Shown: positions 27,901 to 35,413, counted from the stretch's first letter. The stretch is 37,803 nucleotides of DNA from a bacterium (GCA_019748235.1 JAIEPU010000200.1:1-37803), one strand, 5' to 3'. Program-made: numbers and translations. Notes: a model not told the origin generated them from the sequence alone.

Positions 27901-28284
27901 CAAGGATCGCTCACCGAGACGGGAGCGGGGAGTGCCGGCCTGATCGTGAACGGCAATGGTATTGATTCACTTCGTTCCGCGATCGGAAGCCGTGCGTTCA
28001 CCACGATCGAAATGAAAGGAATTCCCGTCGTTCTTTCCGCTCAAGCACGATGGATGCACGAATACCTGGATGCGACTCAACTCGTCGGAGCTCAGTTCAT
28101 CGGAGGACCGACCAGCAACTTCCAGGTCGCGGGCGCGGGGATTGGTCGTGATTACGGCATCTTCGGACTTGGAGGCGCGATTCCGCTGACGAGCGTTATC
28201 TACTTATACGGGCAATACGACTTGCAGTTGGCCAGTCGATATGACGCGCACACCGGATCGGGCGGATTGTCCGTTCAATGGTGA
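24970..28284 (+). CDS. Type V autotransporter with glycine-rich passenger
   Basis: A 1104-residue protein. The signal peptide ends near residue 38 (basic N-terminus, LAIASGLLVGFANHVYA). A beta-helical lead (40-115) is followed by a very glycine-rich stretch (about 118-400) full of GGxG and GNGG repeats, resembling PE_PGRS-like or ice-binding-type repeats. Then come passenger-associated strands (TYVNGGTLYLAPTAELGGTV), the pre-barrel segment (NYTQNTGSGYVVTVD and GGRVGVVPLSGTY), and an autotransporter beta-barrel of about 273 residues (WNGWTTGFGQG at 832 to the C-terminus) ending in Trp, the outer-membrane assembly signal. It should thread its own passenger to the cell surface. No protease motif is seen in the passenger, so adhesion or matrix function is likelier. 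GAGGAT precedes ATG 24970. Confidence 0.9.
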   Translation: MPARTLNFHRPYRWFSAWQKKLAIASGLLVGFANHVYATDYNVSSSADFYNALISIRSTPNQDDRIIFQADITMSQKVVAIVKGPGNQLSIEGNGHRLDGNSTYRPFFVHSGTVQIEDLTIEHTLAKGGNGSGGGLGAGGAIFVGSDATVRVQNVFFSDNAAIGGTGQTGFAKGGGGLGGNAGNGNSIGAGGAGGLFGNGGSLGGAASGNAGGGGELGNGASISGSSGGGGGGRIVNGSGSTGGGAEGANGGSPGNSGNDSGGGGGGDAGHLGGNGGLMGGAGGSNSSSTAPNGGDYGGGGGNAIGSSGNGGFGGGGGGRTLGNSTPSDGGNGGFGGGGGAGISNGGIGGFGGGAGSTTGGGGGAGFGGAIFVREGGQLIIGDSVLFDDTFTSGGGNAPGGTGGSRDGDNFFLMGATSITFDISATFNISDPLGNDDGTSLNVTVIKSGPGTFVYSGTAPRVDNTYVNGGTLYLAPTAELGGTVTVNANAVFGSNGQVDGGVIVNDLGAAYLAGTVGNGLTVHDGGIAEVHGTISGDSTIDAGAYLTGDGQFQHLTVNGIIDPSVSTLGLASELPIPGQQSPPPQSPIATMTVTGNYTQNTGSGYVVTVDAAGHSDKIVVDGTATINGGRVGVVPLSGTYIRGTKWTILTASGGVTGQFDSVVSSNNALSFSLIYFANEIDLQFGSGLTFAEIAQTANEHAVGGALDQIIVKNEADSDLSSVMNSLNGLTDSQIANDLNQLSGEGYASTNTVQLQNTMFQLRLLSNHLVGLINDTSGSSVSSIGPSMVSNSPVLNRPASSGIQLVSHSEAEPTVSSQQLIVLNCNCERPTWNGWTTGFGQGASIASNGNSGGADYSMGGLLFGMDRWITDDSVVGLFGGYTGSNLTGSANSSTRINGYQVGAQGIHRLGSAYGLGILGYAHDDYSASRLINFSNVQRLAKGNYDGNEFISYAETGVSLPRGSVLLQPFGGLQYVYLNQGSLTETGAGSAGLIVNGNGIDSLRSAIGSRAFTTIEMKGIPVVLSAQARWMHEYLDATQLVGAQFIGGPTSNFQVAGAGIGRDYGIFGLGGAIPLTSVIYLYGQYDLQLASRYDAHTGSGGLSVQW

Positions 28285-28291
28285 TGCCGAT

Positions 28292-29473
28292 TCAATGAGG
28301 AACGTGATGCCAACGAAATTCTCGAACCTCCGGAAAGATCGCACGCAATCGTTCCTCGATCCGGAACAGCAACTCAAACTTGATGGAGGGAAGCATCTCA
28401 CGTGAAGGGGAGACTTGCACTTGCAACGTTCCCTTGTCATCGAGCTGGGCGGAGTGGATCTCAATGACGTTTGAATGGATCTCTGTTTTCAGTTCGAACT
28501 TTAGCCACTCCGTGATCGTTTGCCCCAAATCACATCCATAGGGGTGATGCCATTCGTTGGCGACTTGCACGGTTTTCGCGACATCTCGTCGAAGCTGTTC
28601 GACCAGTGCCTGGATCCCCGAAAAAGGTTGCACATCACGCAAATGAGCTAAGAGGTCGATTTCGATTTCACGCCCATAGATATCGCCGTCAAATCCAACA
28701 AGATGCGCTTCGAACTTTTGCTGAGTCACTCCGAACGTTGGATTGGGACCAATGTTGCACGCGGCGGGATAGGCCTTTCCATCAATCACTGAACGACCCG
28801 CATAAACACCCTCTCGAGGAAGCAGGACGGGAACGTTGCCGAGATTTGCCGTAGGAAATCCAATCGTATTCCCCCGTCTATCGCCGGTGATTACCCTTCC
28901 TGTGATGCGATGAGGCCGTCCCAGAAGTTCCGCGGCTTTGTGCATCTGACCTGCTTGGATTTCCCGCCGAATTCGGCTGCTGGAGATCTCACTTTCCCCT
29001 TCTCCAGTGACGATGTCGACCACATCGAACGTCATCTTTGCCTGCCGGCATTCCTCGCTCAGAATCTGGACGTTTCCTGCTCGACCCTTGCCGTAAAAAA
29101 AATTTCTGCCCTCCACCATTCCACGAGCTTGGAATCCGCTCCGAATGATCTGATGGAAGAATTCATCGGCGGATAGGTCAAGGAAGGGTTTTGACGTGCG
29201 GAGGATCGCGACTTGGTCGGCGCCGCTGGCGAGCAAGATCTCTTCTTTCCGTTCGGTCCATACCAGTGACGAGAAGGGTGAATCGGGTCGCAGCAGGCGA
29301 AGAGGATGAGGGTCGAAACTGACGGCGACGGCAGGACCACCAACTTGACGAGCCCTTTCGCGGAGTCGAGCCAGAAGTCGGCAGTGGCCGCGATGAACCC
29401 CCTCGAAATTACCGATTGCGACGACACCTCCTCGCAATACGGTTGGAATTTCTTCGAATGGATCAACTAACAC
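28292..29473 (-). CDS. ribF: Bifunctional riboflavin kinase/FAD synthetase with C-terminal extension
   Basis: A 393-residue RibF. The FAD synthetase half has VAIGNFEGVHRGH (nucleotidyltransferase HxGH-like motif), VSFDPHPLRLL and SSSRIRREI; the riboflavin kinase half has GRVITGDRRGNTIGFPTANL and CNIGPNPTF. Together they convert riboflavin to FMN and then FAD. The usual length is about 310; residues from about 302 on (nt 28292-28570) form an extra domain of about 92 residues that I do not recognise, including WLKFELKTEIHSNVIEIHSA and IKFELLFRIEERLRAIFPEV. GTG 29473 has GAGG 6 bases upstream and gives a normal RibF N-terminus, so it is preferred to the TTG at 29536. It follows htrA by 55 bases and converges on the autotransporter with a 7-base gap. 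Confidence 0.93.
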   Translation of the reverse strand: MLVDPFEEIPTVLRGGVVAIGNFEGVHRGHCRLLARLRERARQVGGPAVAVSFDPHPLRLLRPDSPFSSLVWTERKEEILLASGADQVAILRTSKPFLDLSADEFFHQIIRSGFQARGMVEGRNFFYGKGRAGNVQILSEECRQAKMTFDVVDIVTGEGESEISSSRIRREIQAGQMHKAAELLGRPHRITGRVITGDRRGNTIGFPTANLGNVPVLLPREGVYAGRSVIDGKAYPAACNIGPNPTFGVTQQKFEAHLVGFDGDIYGREIEIDLLAHLRDVQPFSGIQALVEQLRRDVAKTVQVANEWHHPYGCDLGQTITEWLKFELKTEIHSNVIEIHSAQLDDKGTLQVQVSPSREMLPSIKFELLFRIEERLRAIFPEVREFRWHHVPH

Positions 29474-29528
29474 GCTCTGCCTCGCGTCTTTCACATCAAC
29501 GCTGCGATGAAAACCGACGACCCAGCAC

Positions 29529-30707
29529 TCAATCAATGGCGCCCAGTGTCACGTCCACATCAAACTCTAGTCCTTCTCGCATGACCTTGAACACCAGTTT
29601 ATCGCCCGGCTTATGCTGAAGGAGGATCGTTTGAAAATCGGCATTTCCTGATACCGGATGCCCATTCACCGCGAGGATCAGATCACCGTAGGCAATCTGA
29701 TTCTCTGGAAGGATTTTAATACCTTGCAAACCCGCCTTTGCGGCAGGTGAATCAGGCTCAACCTTGTAAATCATCACCCCGCTCGGAATACCGTTTATTC
29801 GAAGGACCCGTTCGGCGATCAAACTCGCTCCAATAGATGGCTGTGGACTCCCCTGTTTCTTAATCAGCTCTGGAACGACCCTGTTGATGATGTCCACGGG
29901 AATCGCGAATCCAATATTCGACGCAATAATGTTTGCATTAATTTGGCCAGTGGCGACAGCAGTCGTCATGCCAATGAGCAGGCCGGCGCTGTCGAGCAAT
30001 GGCCCCCCGGAGCTTCCTGAGCTGATCGCGGCATCTGTTTGAATGAGCGAGTGCAGCTCGCGCCCATCTTGGGTTCGGATGGTCCGATCAAGAGAGCTGA
30101 CGATTCCACTCGAGAACGTGTAGTCGTAACCGAACGGATTGCCAATGGCGAAGACCTTTTGGCCGATGAGCAACCCTTTCGATTGTCCGATGGGAATTGG
30201 CTTGAGCTCCTTCTCCGGAGCACGAATGAAGAGGACGGCGATATCATTGGCGGAGTCCGCTCCGATCACGCGCGCGTTAAACTCTTTTCCATCACGAAGG
30301 CGAACCTTGCACTGGCCACGAAGCTTCACCGCTTCCGCCACGACGTGATAGTTCGTGACGATGTGACCTTCCTGGTCCCAGATGAAGCCGCTGCCCGTTC
30401 CTCGTTCGACTTGCATCGGTTCATTACCGAGCAGACTTCTCCGCCAGGATTGCACGAATTGAGTGGTGACGAAGACGACGCTCGGAGAGACCTTGTCAAA
30501 TACTTCGATCGTCGCCTGTTCATCCGCGGCTAAGTCACCGCGCGCCGTCACCGCCCGAGGCTGAGCATCGGGATCGTAGCCCGACCGATCGAAAAGCCCA
30601 AGTAACCAGTCTCGATTGAGATAAACCAGAAGGAGGAGCATGACGATGATGAGAGCCCAGCGAAATCGAGACTCGCTGGGTGACTGATACGAACTATATC
30701 CGCTCAT
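29529..30707 (-). CDS. Membrane-anchored HtrA/DegP-type serine protease with one PDZ domain
   Basis: A 392-residue protease. One transmembrane anchor lies at about 16-31 (FRWALIIVMLLLLVYL). The trypsin-like triad is His121 (TNYHVV), Asp155 (ANDIAVL) and Ser233 (GSSGGPLL). A single PDZ domain covers about 290-385 (GVMIYKVEPDSPAAKAGL, YGDLILAVNGHPV). It should act in the periplasm on misfolded envelope proteins, like DegS or single-PDZ HtrA proteins. ATG 30707 has GAGGGG 9 bases upstream; the longer in-frame start (30833) adds residues unlike an N-terminus. Its neighbour is the large autotransporter, a possible client, but this link is only positional. Confidence 0.93.
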   Translation of the reverse strand: MSGYSSYQSPSESRFRWALIIVMLLLLVYLNRDWLLGLFDRSGYDPDAQPRAVTARGDLAADEQATIEVFDKVSPSVVFVTTQFVQSWRRSLLGNEPMQVERGTGSGFIWDQEGHIVTNYHVVAEAVKLRGQCKVRLRDGKEFNARVIGADSANDIAVLFIRAPEKELKPIPIGQSKGLLIGQKVFAIGNPFGYDYTFSSGIVSSLDRTIRTQDGRELHSLIQTDAAISSGSSGGPLLDSAGLLIGMTTAVATGQINANIIASNIGFAIPVDIINRVVPELIKKQGSPQPSIGASLIAERVLRINGIPSGVMIYKVEPDSPAAKAGLQGIKILPENQIAYGDLILAVNGHPVSGNADFQTILLQHKPGDKLVFKVMREGLEFDVDVTLGAID

Positions 30708-30922
30708 CGAAGTTGACCCCTCGTTCCCCACTTCCGCTCGATCAAGGAATGCCCCGCGTTCATGTGACGATAGAAAGCCTATCCCATCGCTTCCATTCGA
30801 CGCTATTGCGAATCGGCTCCCCTCTAAAAGCAATCTCTTTCATCTTATGGCGAAGAGGGTCTGATGCTCACTTCCCCTGTTTCACTAGCAATTGCTCATC
30901 GATCCGCCCTTTTAGCACCTGT

Positions 30923-30959
30923 AAAAACGCGAAAACGACTCTCTAAATTGGAGAGCCGT
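30923..30959 (-). terminator. Rho-independent terminator after the Gln-rich protein gene
   Basis: On the - strand ACGGCTCTC pairs with GAGAGTCGT (one G-T pair) across a 7-base loop and is followed by TTTCGCGTTTTT. It starts 39 bases after the stop at 30998, so it should end that transcript before htrA, which then needs its own promoter. Confidence 0.75.
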
Positions 30960-30997
30960 CGAGGGTTGTCGAAGAGGTACTATCTTGCTCCGCTCGA

Positions 30998-31405
30998 TTA
31001 ATAGAGCGGCGATCGCTGCGGATTGAAGTAGCGATACTGTTGCTGAAACGTTCCCGACCGGCGAACGCCTCCGCCGTAAATGCGGGGAGTATATTGCTGC
31101 TGGCGATAAGGATTGATGCCGGTCGGATTGGCTCCCGACTCGATCTGACGAACGTAATTCTCGACGGGGTCTTGATAGCCGTACGGAACTCGGCCGTTCT
31201 GTTGTCCCTGCTGAAACTGATTGAACTGACGCTGAAGGGTGTTTTGCTGCGATTGGAGATTATTCGTCGCGCGCTGGTTGTTCATTTGGTTGTACAGCAG
31301 ATAAAGGCTCTGCTGGTTGTTGAGCCCCTGGGCGAGCGCCTGATTCGCCGTCACGCAAAGAAGGGCAGCGATCAAAGAACCTGCTAATAGTCTCGCGTGG
31401 CGCAT
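30998..31405 (-). CDS. Small secreted Gln/Asn-rich protein
   Basis: A 135-residue exported protein. The signal peptide is MRHARLLAGSLIAALLCVTA with cleavage after ALAQ or nearby. The mature part is low-complexity: NNLQSQQNTLQRQFNQFQQG followed by a Tyr/Pro/Arg-rich tail (NPYRQQQYTPRIYGGG, FNPQRSPLY). It has no cysteines in the mature part and no known domain that I recognise. ATG 31405 has GAAGGA 8 bases upstream; a GTG six codons earlier is less likely. Short Q/N-rich secreted proteins of this kind are found in planctomycetes, but the function is unknown. It has its own terminator and possibly its own promoter. Confidence 0.75.
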   Translation of the reverse strand: MRHARLLAGSLIAALLCVTANQALAQGLNNQQSLYLLYNQMNNQRATNNLQSQQNTLQRQFNQFQQGQQNGRVPYGYQDPVENYVRQIESGANPTGINPYRQQQYTPRIYGGGVRRSGTFQQQYRYFNPQRSPLY

Positions 31406-31468
31406 CACAAAAGTCCTTCTCACTCACCTTGGTGGCTATCACGCATAATCGCGATAACCGTCCTTATT

Positions 31469-31499
31469 AGTATATCGAGGCGGCTCCATTCGATTTCAA
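31469..31499 (-). promoter_or_regulatory. Possible promoter of the Gln-rich protein gene
   Basis: On the - strand TTGAAA (31499-31494) and TATACT (31474-31469) are separated by 19 bases, placing transcription start about 55-60 bases before ATG 31405. The spacer is longer than the ideal 17, so confidence is limited. Confidence 0.4.
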
Positions 31500-31612
31500 C
31501 TCAAGGTTTACCAACTTCGCGGAAAAGCAACGCTACGCGGTCGACATGTGCCGGCTGCGGCCCTTGAGTAAGAGACGCAAAATAGGAAAGATCATCTCCG
31601 TCAATAAAGCGA

Positions 31613-31638
31613 GCCGGCCAAGGTCTCCCCTGGCCGGC
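31613..31638 (-). terminator. Terminator after the Cys-rich repeat protein gene
   Basis: GCCGGCCA (31613-31620) and TGGCCGGC (31631-31638) form a perfect eight-pair GC-rich stem with a 10-base loop. On the - strand it is followed by TCGCTTTATTG. It is 27 bases after the stop at 31666. Confidence 0.75.
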
Positions 31639-31665
31639 CGCCGATTTCAAACGATTGCGAACCGA

Positions 31666-32538
31666 TTACTTGGCTTCAGCCGGAGCCGGAGCAGGCGTCG
31701 GGGCAACATCGCCAGCCGGAGCTGCCGATGAGCCGCACGTGCTGCAAGCAGGTTCGTAGTAGTAGCTCTTCTTCGCGAAGTGCTTGCCGAAGAAGCTGTG
31801 CTTAGCCGAGCAGCTGTTGCAGGTGTCGCAAGCAGGAGCGGCTTCGCAGGTGCTGCAAGTCGGGGCAGCTTCGCAGCTGTTGCACGACTTGGGGCAATGG
31901 AAGATCAAACCTTCGAGGAAACCTCGCTTGTACCCTGGAGCACAGGGATCGCAAGGAGTCTCGCAGCCACAGCTAGGAGCCGGGGCCGAGCAGGTGTCGC
32001 AAGCAGGAGCGGCTTCGCAGCCACAGCCGTGCTTCTTCGCGAAAAGACCCTTGAAGGGGTGCGGCTTCGAGCAAGGATCACAAACGTCGCAGGCCGGAGC
32101 CGGAGCGGCGCAGGTGTCGCAAGCCGGAGCTTCACAGCCACAGCCATGCTTCTTCGCGAAGAGACCCTTGAAGGGGTGCGGCTTCGAGCAAGGATCACAG
32201 GTGTCGCAAACCGGAGCCGGAGCGGCGCAGGTGTTGCAAACCGGAGCTGCATCGCAACCACAGCTGATCTTCTTCGCAAACAATCCCTTGAACGGATGAG
32301 ACTTCACCGCACAAGGATCGCAGACGTCGCAGGTCGGAGCCGGGATCTCACAAACAGGCCCGCAGCCACAGCTGTTGTGCTTGGCGAAGAGCTTGTTGAG
32401 AAGACCAGGCTTGCAGCCACACGCGTCCACATAAATATCGCCGGAACCACACGTGTTACACGTGTTACAGTCGCCGGCCTGTACCCGCGACACGCAGGCA
32501 ACGACGGCCAGCGCGGCAAACAGGACCAATCGCTTCAT
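31666..32538 (-). CDS. Secreted cysteine-rich repeat protein
   Basis: A 290-residue exported protein with a clear signal peptide (MKRLVLFAALAVVACVSRVQA, cleavage before GDC). The mature part has 43 cysteines, mostly as CxxC, CGC and CDPC. A unit of about 45 residues recurs three to four times, built from CDxCDPC, a K/S-HPFKGLFAKK segment, CGC and an Ala/Pro spacer; decayed versions occur at both ends (LLNKLFAKHNSCGC and FFGKHFAKKSYYYE). The C-terminus is Ala/Pro-rich. The pattern suggests metal binding or extensive disulphide cross-linking in the cell envelope. I recognise no named family. ATG 32538 has AGAGAGG upstream; the frame extends to 32646, but that part precedes the signal peptide. 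Confidence 0.85.
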   Translation of the reverse strand: MKRLVLFAALAVVACVSRVQAGDCNTCNTCGSGDIYVDACGCKPGLLNKLFAKHNSCGCGPVCEIPAPTCDVCDPCAVKSHPFKGLFAKKISCGCDAAPVCNTCAAPAPVCDTCDPCSKPHPFKGLFAKKHGCGCEAPACDTCAAPAPACDVCDPCSKPHPFKGLFAKKHGCGCEAAPACDTCSAPAPSCGCETPCDPCAPGYKRGFLEGLIFHCPKSCNSCEAAPTCSTCEAAPACDTCNSCSAKHSFFGKHFAKKSYYYEPACSTCGSSAAPAGDVAPTPAPAPAEAK

Positions 32539-33097
32539 GGGAACCTCTCTCCTAAAAGACGGCAGGTGATTCGAACAATTGCTGCACTGCGATTGCCGTT
32601 TGGGGAGTGTCTCCTTGGACACGCAGCCAATCCCCGTCACGGACATCGTGCATCCCGTAAACGGTCGCGAATTCCCGCGGCCGGATACCGTGACCGTCAG
32701 AACCTCGCCCCTGTTGATCGACCGGAATTGACTTCAACATCTATTTCCCTCGAAGATTTCCTCTCCAAACTCCCAAAGCTGCGTCGACAGGTTGCGAACA
32801 ACCGTTACCGACAGAACTCGGCCGGCCCTCCAGCCCGCATAACCCCTCCCATCCGAATTCACGGCAATCTCGCGACTATCACTTGCGTTCCCACTCTGAC
32901 GCCGCAAAACTCGTTCTCATCGATTGATCCCATCAATGGACGAATGTTTCTCCACGCGTAAAGGAATTGCCTTTCATCCTGAGGGCGTGGGGCTCGGAAA
33001 GATGAAGTTCGCAGGAACGTTTCAGGGCTCAAATCGCTAAAACTCAGAATGCGTACCCGCAAAGACTGGGTCCGCGGGAATACCGGGGGGAATCTCG
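32539..33097. other. Divergent intergenic region, no gene seen
   Basis: The 559 bases between the Cys-rich gene (-) and the sugar-binding protein gene (+) contain only short frames without family resemblance, ribosome binding sites or signal peptides. It should hold the promoters of both flanking genes. The main visible structure is the nested hairpin at 32602-32635. Confidence 0.5.
32602..32635. repeat. Nested inverted repeat upstream of the Cys-rich gene
   Basis: GTGTC and GACAC pair across a six-base loop, and the outer GGGGA and TCCCC pair around them with eight unpaired bases on one side. It lies 64-97 bases before ATG 32538 on the - strand. It could fold in the 5' leader or act as a protein-binding site; no regulator family can be named. 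Confidence 0.35.
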
Positions 33098-34135
33098 ATG
33101 TCAAAATGCTCGCCAACCGCCCTTTTTCGAACCCTTGTCGCTCTGGTAGTGGGATCGGCTCTCCTAGGATCGTCCGGATGTGCGGAAAAGAGCCCCGCCG
33201 CCGGTGGAGGAAAGCTCGTCTTCATCACCAACGGAGATTCCTCGTACTGGGACGCGGCCGAGAAGGGCTGGAATGACGCCACCGCCAAGCTCGGCAAGCA
33301 GGGGCAGTTCCTTCGCAATAAGAACGCTGATGCCACAGGCCAGATTCGACTTCTCGACCAACTCGCCAGCCGAAGTGATGTGGATGGAGTCGCGATTTCG
33401 ATCGTTGACGCCTCGGCTACAGGAATCATCGATCGACTGCGTGAACTTCAAAAGCGAATTCCCGTGGTGACCGTGGACAGCGACTGCCGTCCCGAGGACC
33501 AGTCCGCCCGTAACGCCTATGTCGGAACCGACAATGTTGAAGCGGGCAAGGTCGCGGGCCGCATAGCCCAGCTTTTGGTACCGGACGGCGGTAAATGGAT
33601 CGGCTTCGTCGGAAACGAAGATGCTGACAATGCCCGCGCCCGCATTCAAGGATTCGTCGAGGGGGCGGGCGACAAGTTCGTTCGACTCGATGTGTTGCAA
33701 GATCAGCATGACCAGGGGAAAGCTCGAGAGAATGTTCGAGCCGCGCTTAACAAAGATGCCGCCTTACTCTTCGGTATCTACTCTTACAATGCGCCCGCCA
33801 TCGCAGAGGTGACTCACGATGCGGGGCAGCGCGACAAGTTGAAGATCCTGACTTTCGACGCCGAGGAGAACACGATCCGCGCCATTGATGCCAACCAGAT
33901 CGATGCGACGATCGTTCAAAATACATTCGACATGGGATCACAGGCCGCGACACTTCTCGATGCCTTCTCGAAGAAAGATAACGCCCTGGTCGAAAAGCTT
34001 CTCGGATCGGGAACCGAACTGGACACCGGTGTTCGTGTCATCGTGCCGGAGAGTAGCACGCTGAAGGATCCATCCATTCAAAAGGTCAACGAATTCAAAG
34101 CCTACATGGAGAAAATGGGACTCAGGTCAACCTAA
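33098..34135 (+). CDS. Sugar ABC transporter substrate-binding lipoprotein (RbsB-like)
   Basis: A 345-residue type I periplasmic binding protein. The signal ends in a lipobox-like LLGSSGC with Cys28 as the likely lipidation site. The mature fold shows KLVFITNGDSSYWDAAEKGW, DVDGVAISIVDASA, IPVVTVDSDC, YVGTDNVEAGKVAGRIAQLL, GKWIGFVGN and KILTFDAEENTIRAI, the usual order for ribose/xylose/galactose-type binding proteins. The ligand cannot be named. ATG 33098 has a GGGGGA site 7 bases upstream. The permease gene follows after 94 bases. A short weak GGCAG/CTGCC hairpin (34137-34152) directly after the stop could reduce read-through, giving more binding protein than permease. Confidence 0.92.
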   Translation: MSKCSPTALFRTLVALVVGSALLGSSGCAEKSPAAGGGKLVFITNGDSSYWDAAEKGWNDATAKLGKQGQFLRNKNADATGQIRLLDQLASRSDVDGVAISIVDASATGIIDRLRELQKRIPVVTVDSDCRPEDQSARNAYVGTDNVEAGKVAGRIAQLLVPDGGKWIGFVGNEDADNARARIQGFVEGAGDKFVRLDVLQDQHDQGKARENVRAALNKDAALLFGIYSYNAPAIAEVTHDAGQRDKLKILTFDAEENTIRAIDANQIDATIVQNTFDMGSQAATLLDAFSKKDNALVEKLLGSGTELDTGVRVIVPESSTLKDPSIQKVNEFKAYMEKMGLRST

Positions 34136-34229
34136 CGGCAGTACACGCTGCCCCTTCAAAGATATGTTGTCGCTCAGTGACATCAGTATGACACGAAACA
34201 GGGCCAAAGAGTCTTGACACCTCCGTCGG

Positions 34230-35258
34230 ATGCTTGACATCGCTCATGGCGGAGCAGCGTTTTTGGGAGATCCATCGCACGTGTTCTCACGACTTCCAAG
34301 AGAGTTTTGGCTCGTTATCGCCATCCTGCTGGTCGGCGTCACCGTGCATGCCATCGAAACTTCGGGACAGGTTCACCTTCAATCGAACTTCCTACGCACG
34401 TTGAACCTCGCACCGCTCGCCAAAGATATCGCGATTCTCGGCATCTTTGCGATGGGAGCAGGCATCATCATCATCGCCGGAGGAATCGATCTCTCGGCGG
34501 GGAGCGTGATCTGCTTTACCGGCGTCATCTGCGCCAAGGTTCCAGACTGGCTTGGCCACGAACGAGGCACTCCCTACGGTGCTGGACTTATCGCCTCGAT
34601 GGTGGCCATCACGTTTGGCGTCGGCGCGCTCGTCGGCCTTCTTCACGGGGGACTCATCAATAATCTGGGACTTCCTCCGTTCGTCGCAACACTCGGCACC
34701 ATGGCGGGGCTCCGCAGTCTGGCGAGCGTGATCGGTGAAGGTTCGATCGCGATCTCGGACGAAAACTTTCGTGCCATTGGCAAGTCGTGGTACGTCCCCG
34801 TGATCATCGTTCTCATTGAAGCGGTGATTCTTGCGGTCCTGATGCGCTATATGCGCCTGGGGCGACACATTTATGCCATGGGAGGAAACGAAGAGGCAGC
34901 GCGCCTCAGCGGATTGCCGATCGGAAGACTCAAACTCTTCGCGTACGGGCTAGGCTCGCTAACCGCAACCCTCGCCGGGCTTGTCTATCTCGCGCACGTG
35001 GGGTCAGCAGGCTCCAATACCGCCATCGGATATGAACTTTCCGGCATCGCCGCCGCAGTCGTCGGTGGGTGCAGCCTCAAAGGTGGTTCCGGAACGATAC
35101 TGGGCATCTTGCTTGGATGCGTTCTTCTCAGACTCGTCATCAACGGAACATTGTTCGTTATCACGAACGGCGCCACCGATTGGGAAGGCCTGATCGTCGG
35201 CGTCGTCGTGATCCTTGCCGTTCTCTTAGGGCGACTTGGCGGAAAGGAACCGTCGTAA
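34230..35258 (+). CDS. Sugar ABC transporter permease (RbsC-like)
   Basis: A 342-residue inner-membrane permease of the RbsC/XylH family with about 8-10 hydrophobic segments. The family signature GIIIIAGGIDLSAGSV is intact, followed by NNLGLPPFVATLGTMAGLRSL, YAMGGNEEAARLSGLPI and ELSGIAAAVVGGCSLKGGSG. It should form the channel used with the binding protein at 33098. The ATPase gene normally between or before these is absent from this operon, so an ATPase must come from elsewhere. The start at 34230 lacks a clear ribosome binding site; GTG 34281 with GGGAGA 10 bases upstream is an alternative and would begin close to the first membrane segment. Confidence 0.92.
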   Translation: MLDIAHGGAAFLGDPSHVFSRLPREFWLVIAILLVGVTVHAIETSGQVHLQSNFLRTLNLAPLAKDIAILGIFAMGAGIIIIAGGIDLSAGSVICFTGVICAKVPDWLGHERGTPYGAGLIASMVAITFGVGALVGLLHGGLINNLGLPPFVATLGTMAGLRSLASVIGEGSIAISDENFRAIGKSWYVPVIIVLIEAVILAVLMRYMRLGRHIYAMGGNEEAARLSGLPIGRLKLFAYGLGSLTATLAGLVYLAHVGSAGSNTAIGYELSGIAAAVVGGCSLKGGSGTILGILLGCVLLRLVINGTLFVITNGATDWEGLIVGVVVILAVLLGRLGGKEPS

Positions 35259-35413
35259 TCGACAATCACCCTTTCTTTCTCTTCCTTAATTGAGAGGGTT
35301 TGACGAGTCGCTTGCCGCTCGAGGTCCGATTCCTGAGCAATGATGAGACGACGGCCGATCGCAACCGATGCAAGTAAAGCTCGCCGGCCGATTCTTCGCG
35401 GAGGTTTCACAGA

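Noticed and set aside
31780..32961. 393-codon frame on the + strand opposite the Cys-rich gene
   Set aside because: Its repeats are the antisense image of the Cys-rich repeats. The - strand protein has a signal peptide and a terminator; this frame has neither.
34201..34240. Two TTGACA hexamers (34214 and 34234) considered as promoter -35 boxes for the permease
   Set aside because: No acceptable -10 box at 16-18 bases from either hexamer.
35259..35300. CTCT...AGAG stem after the permease considered as a terminator
   Set aside because: The stem is interrupted and the T-tract too short to support the call.
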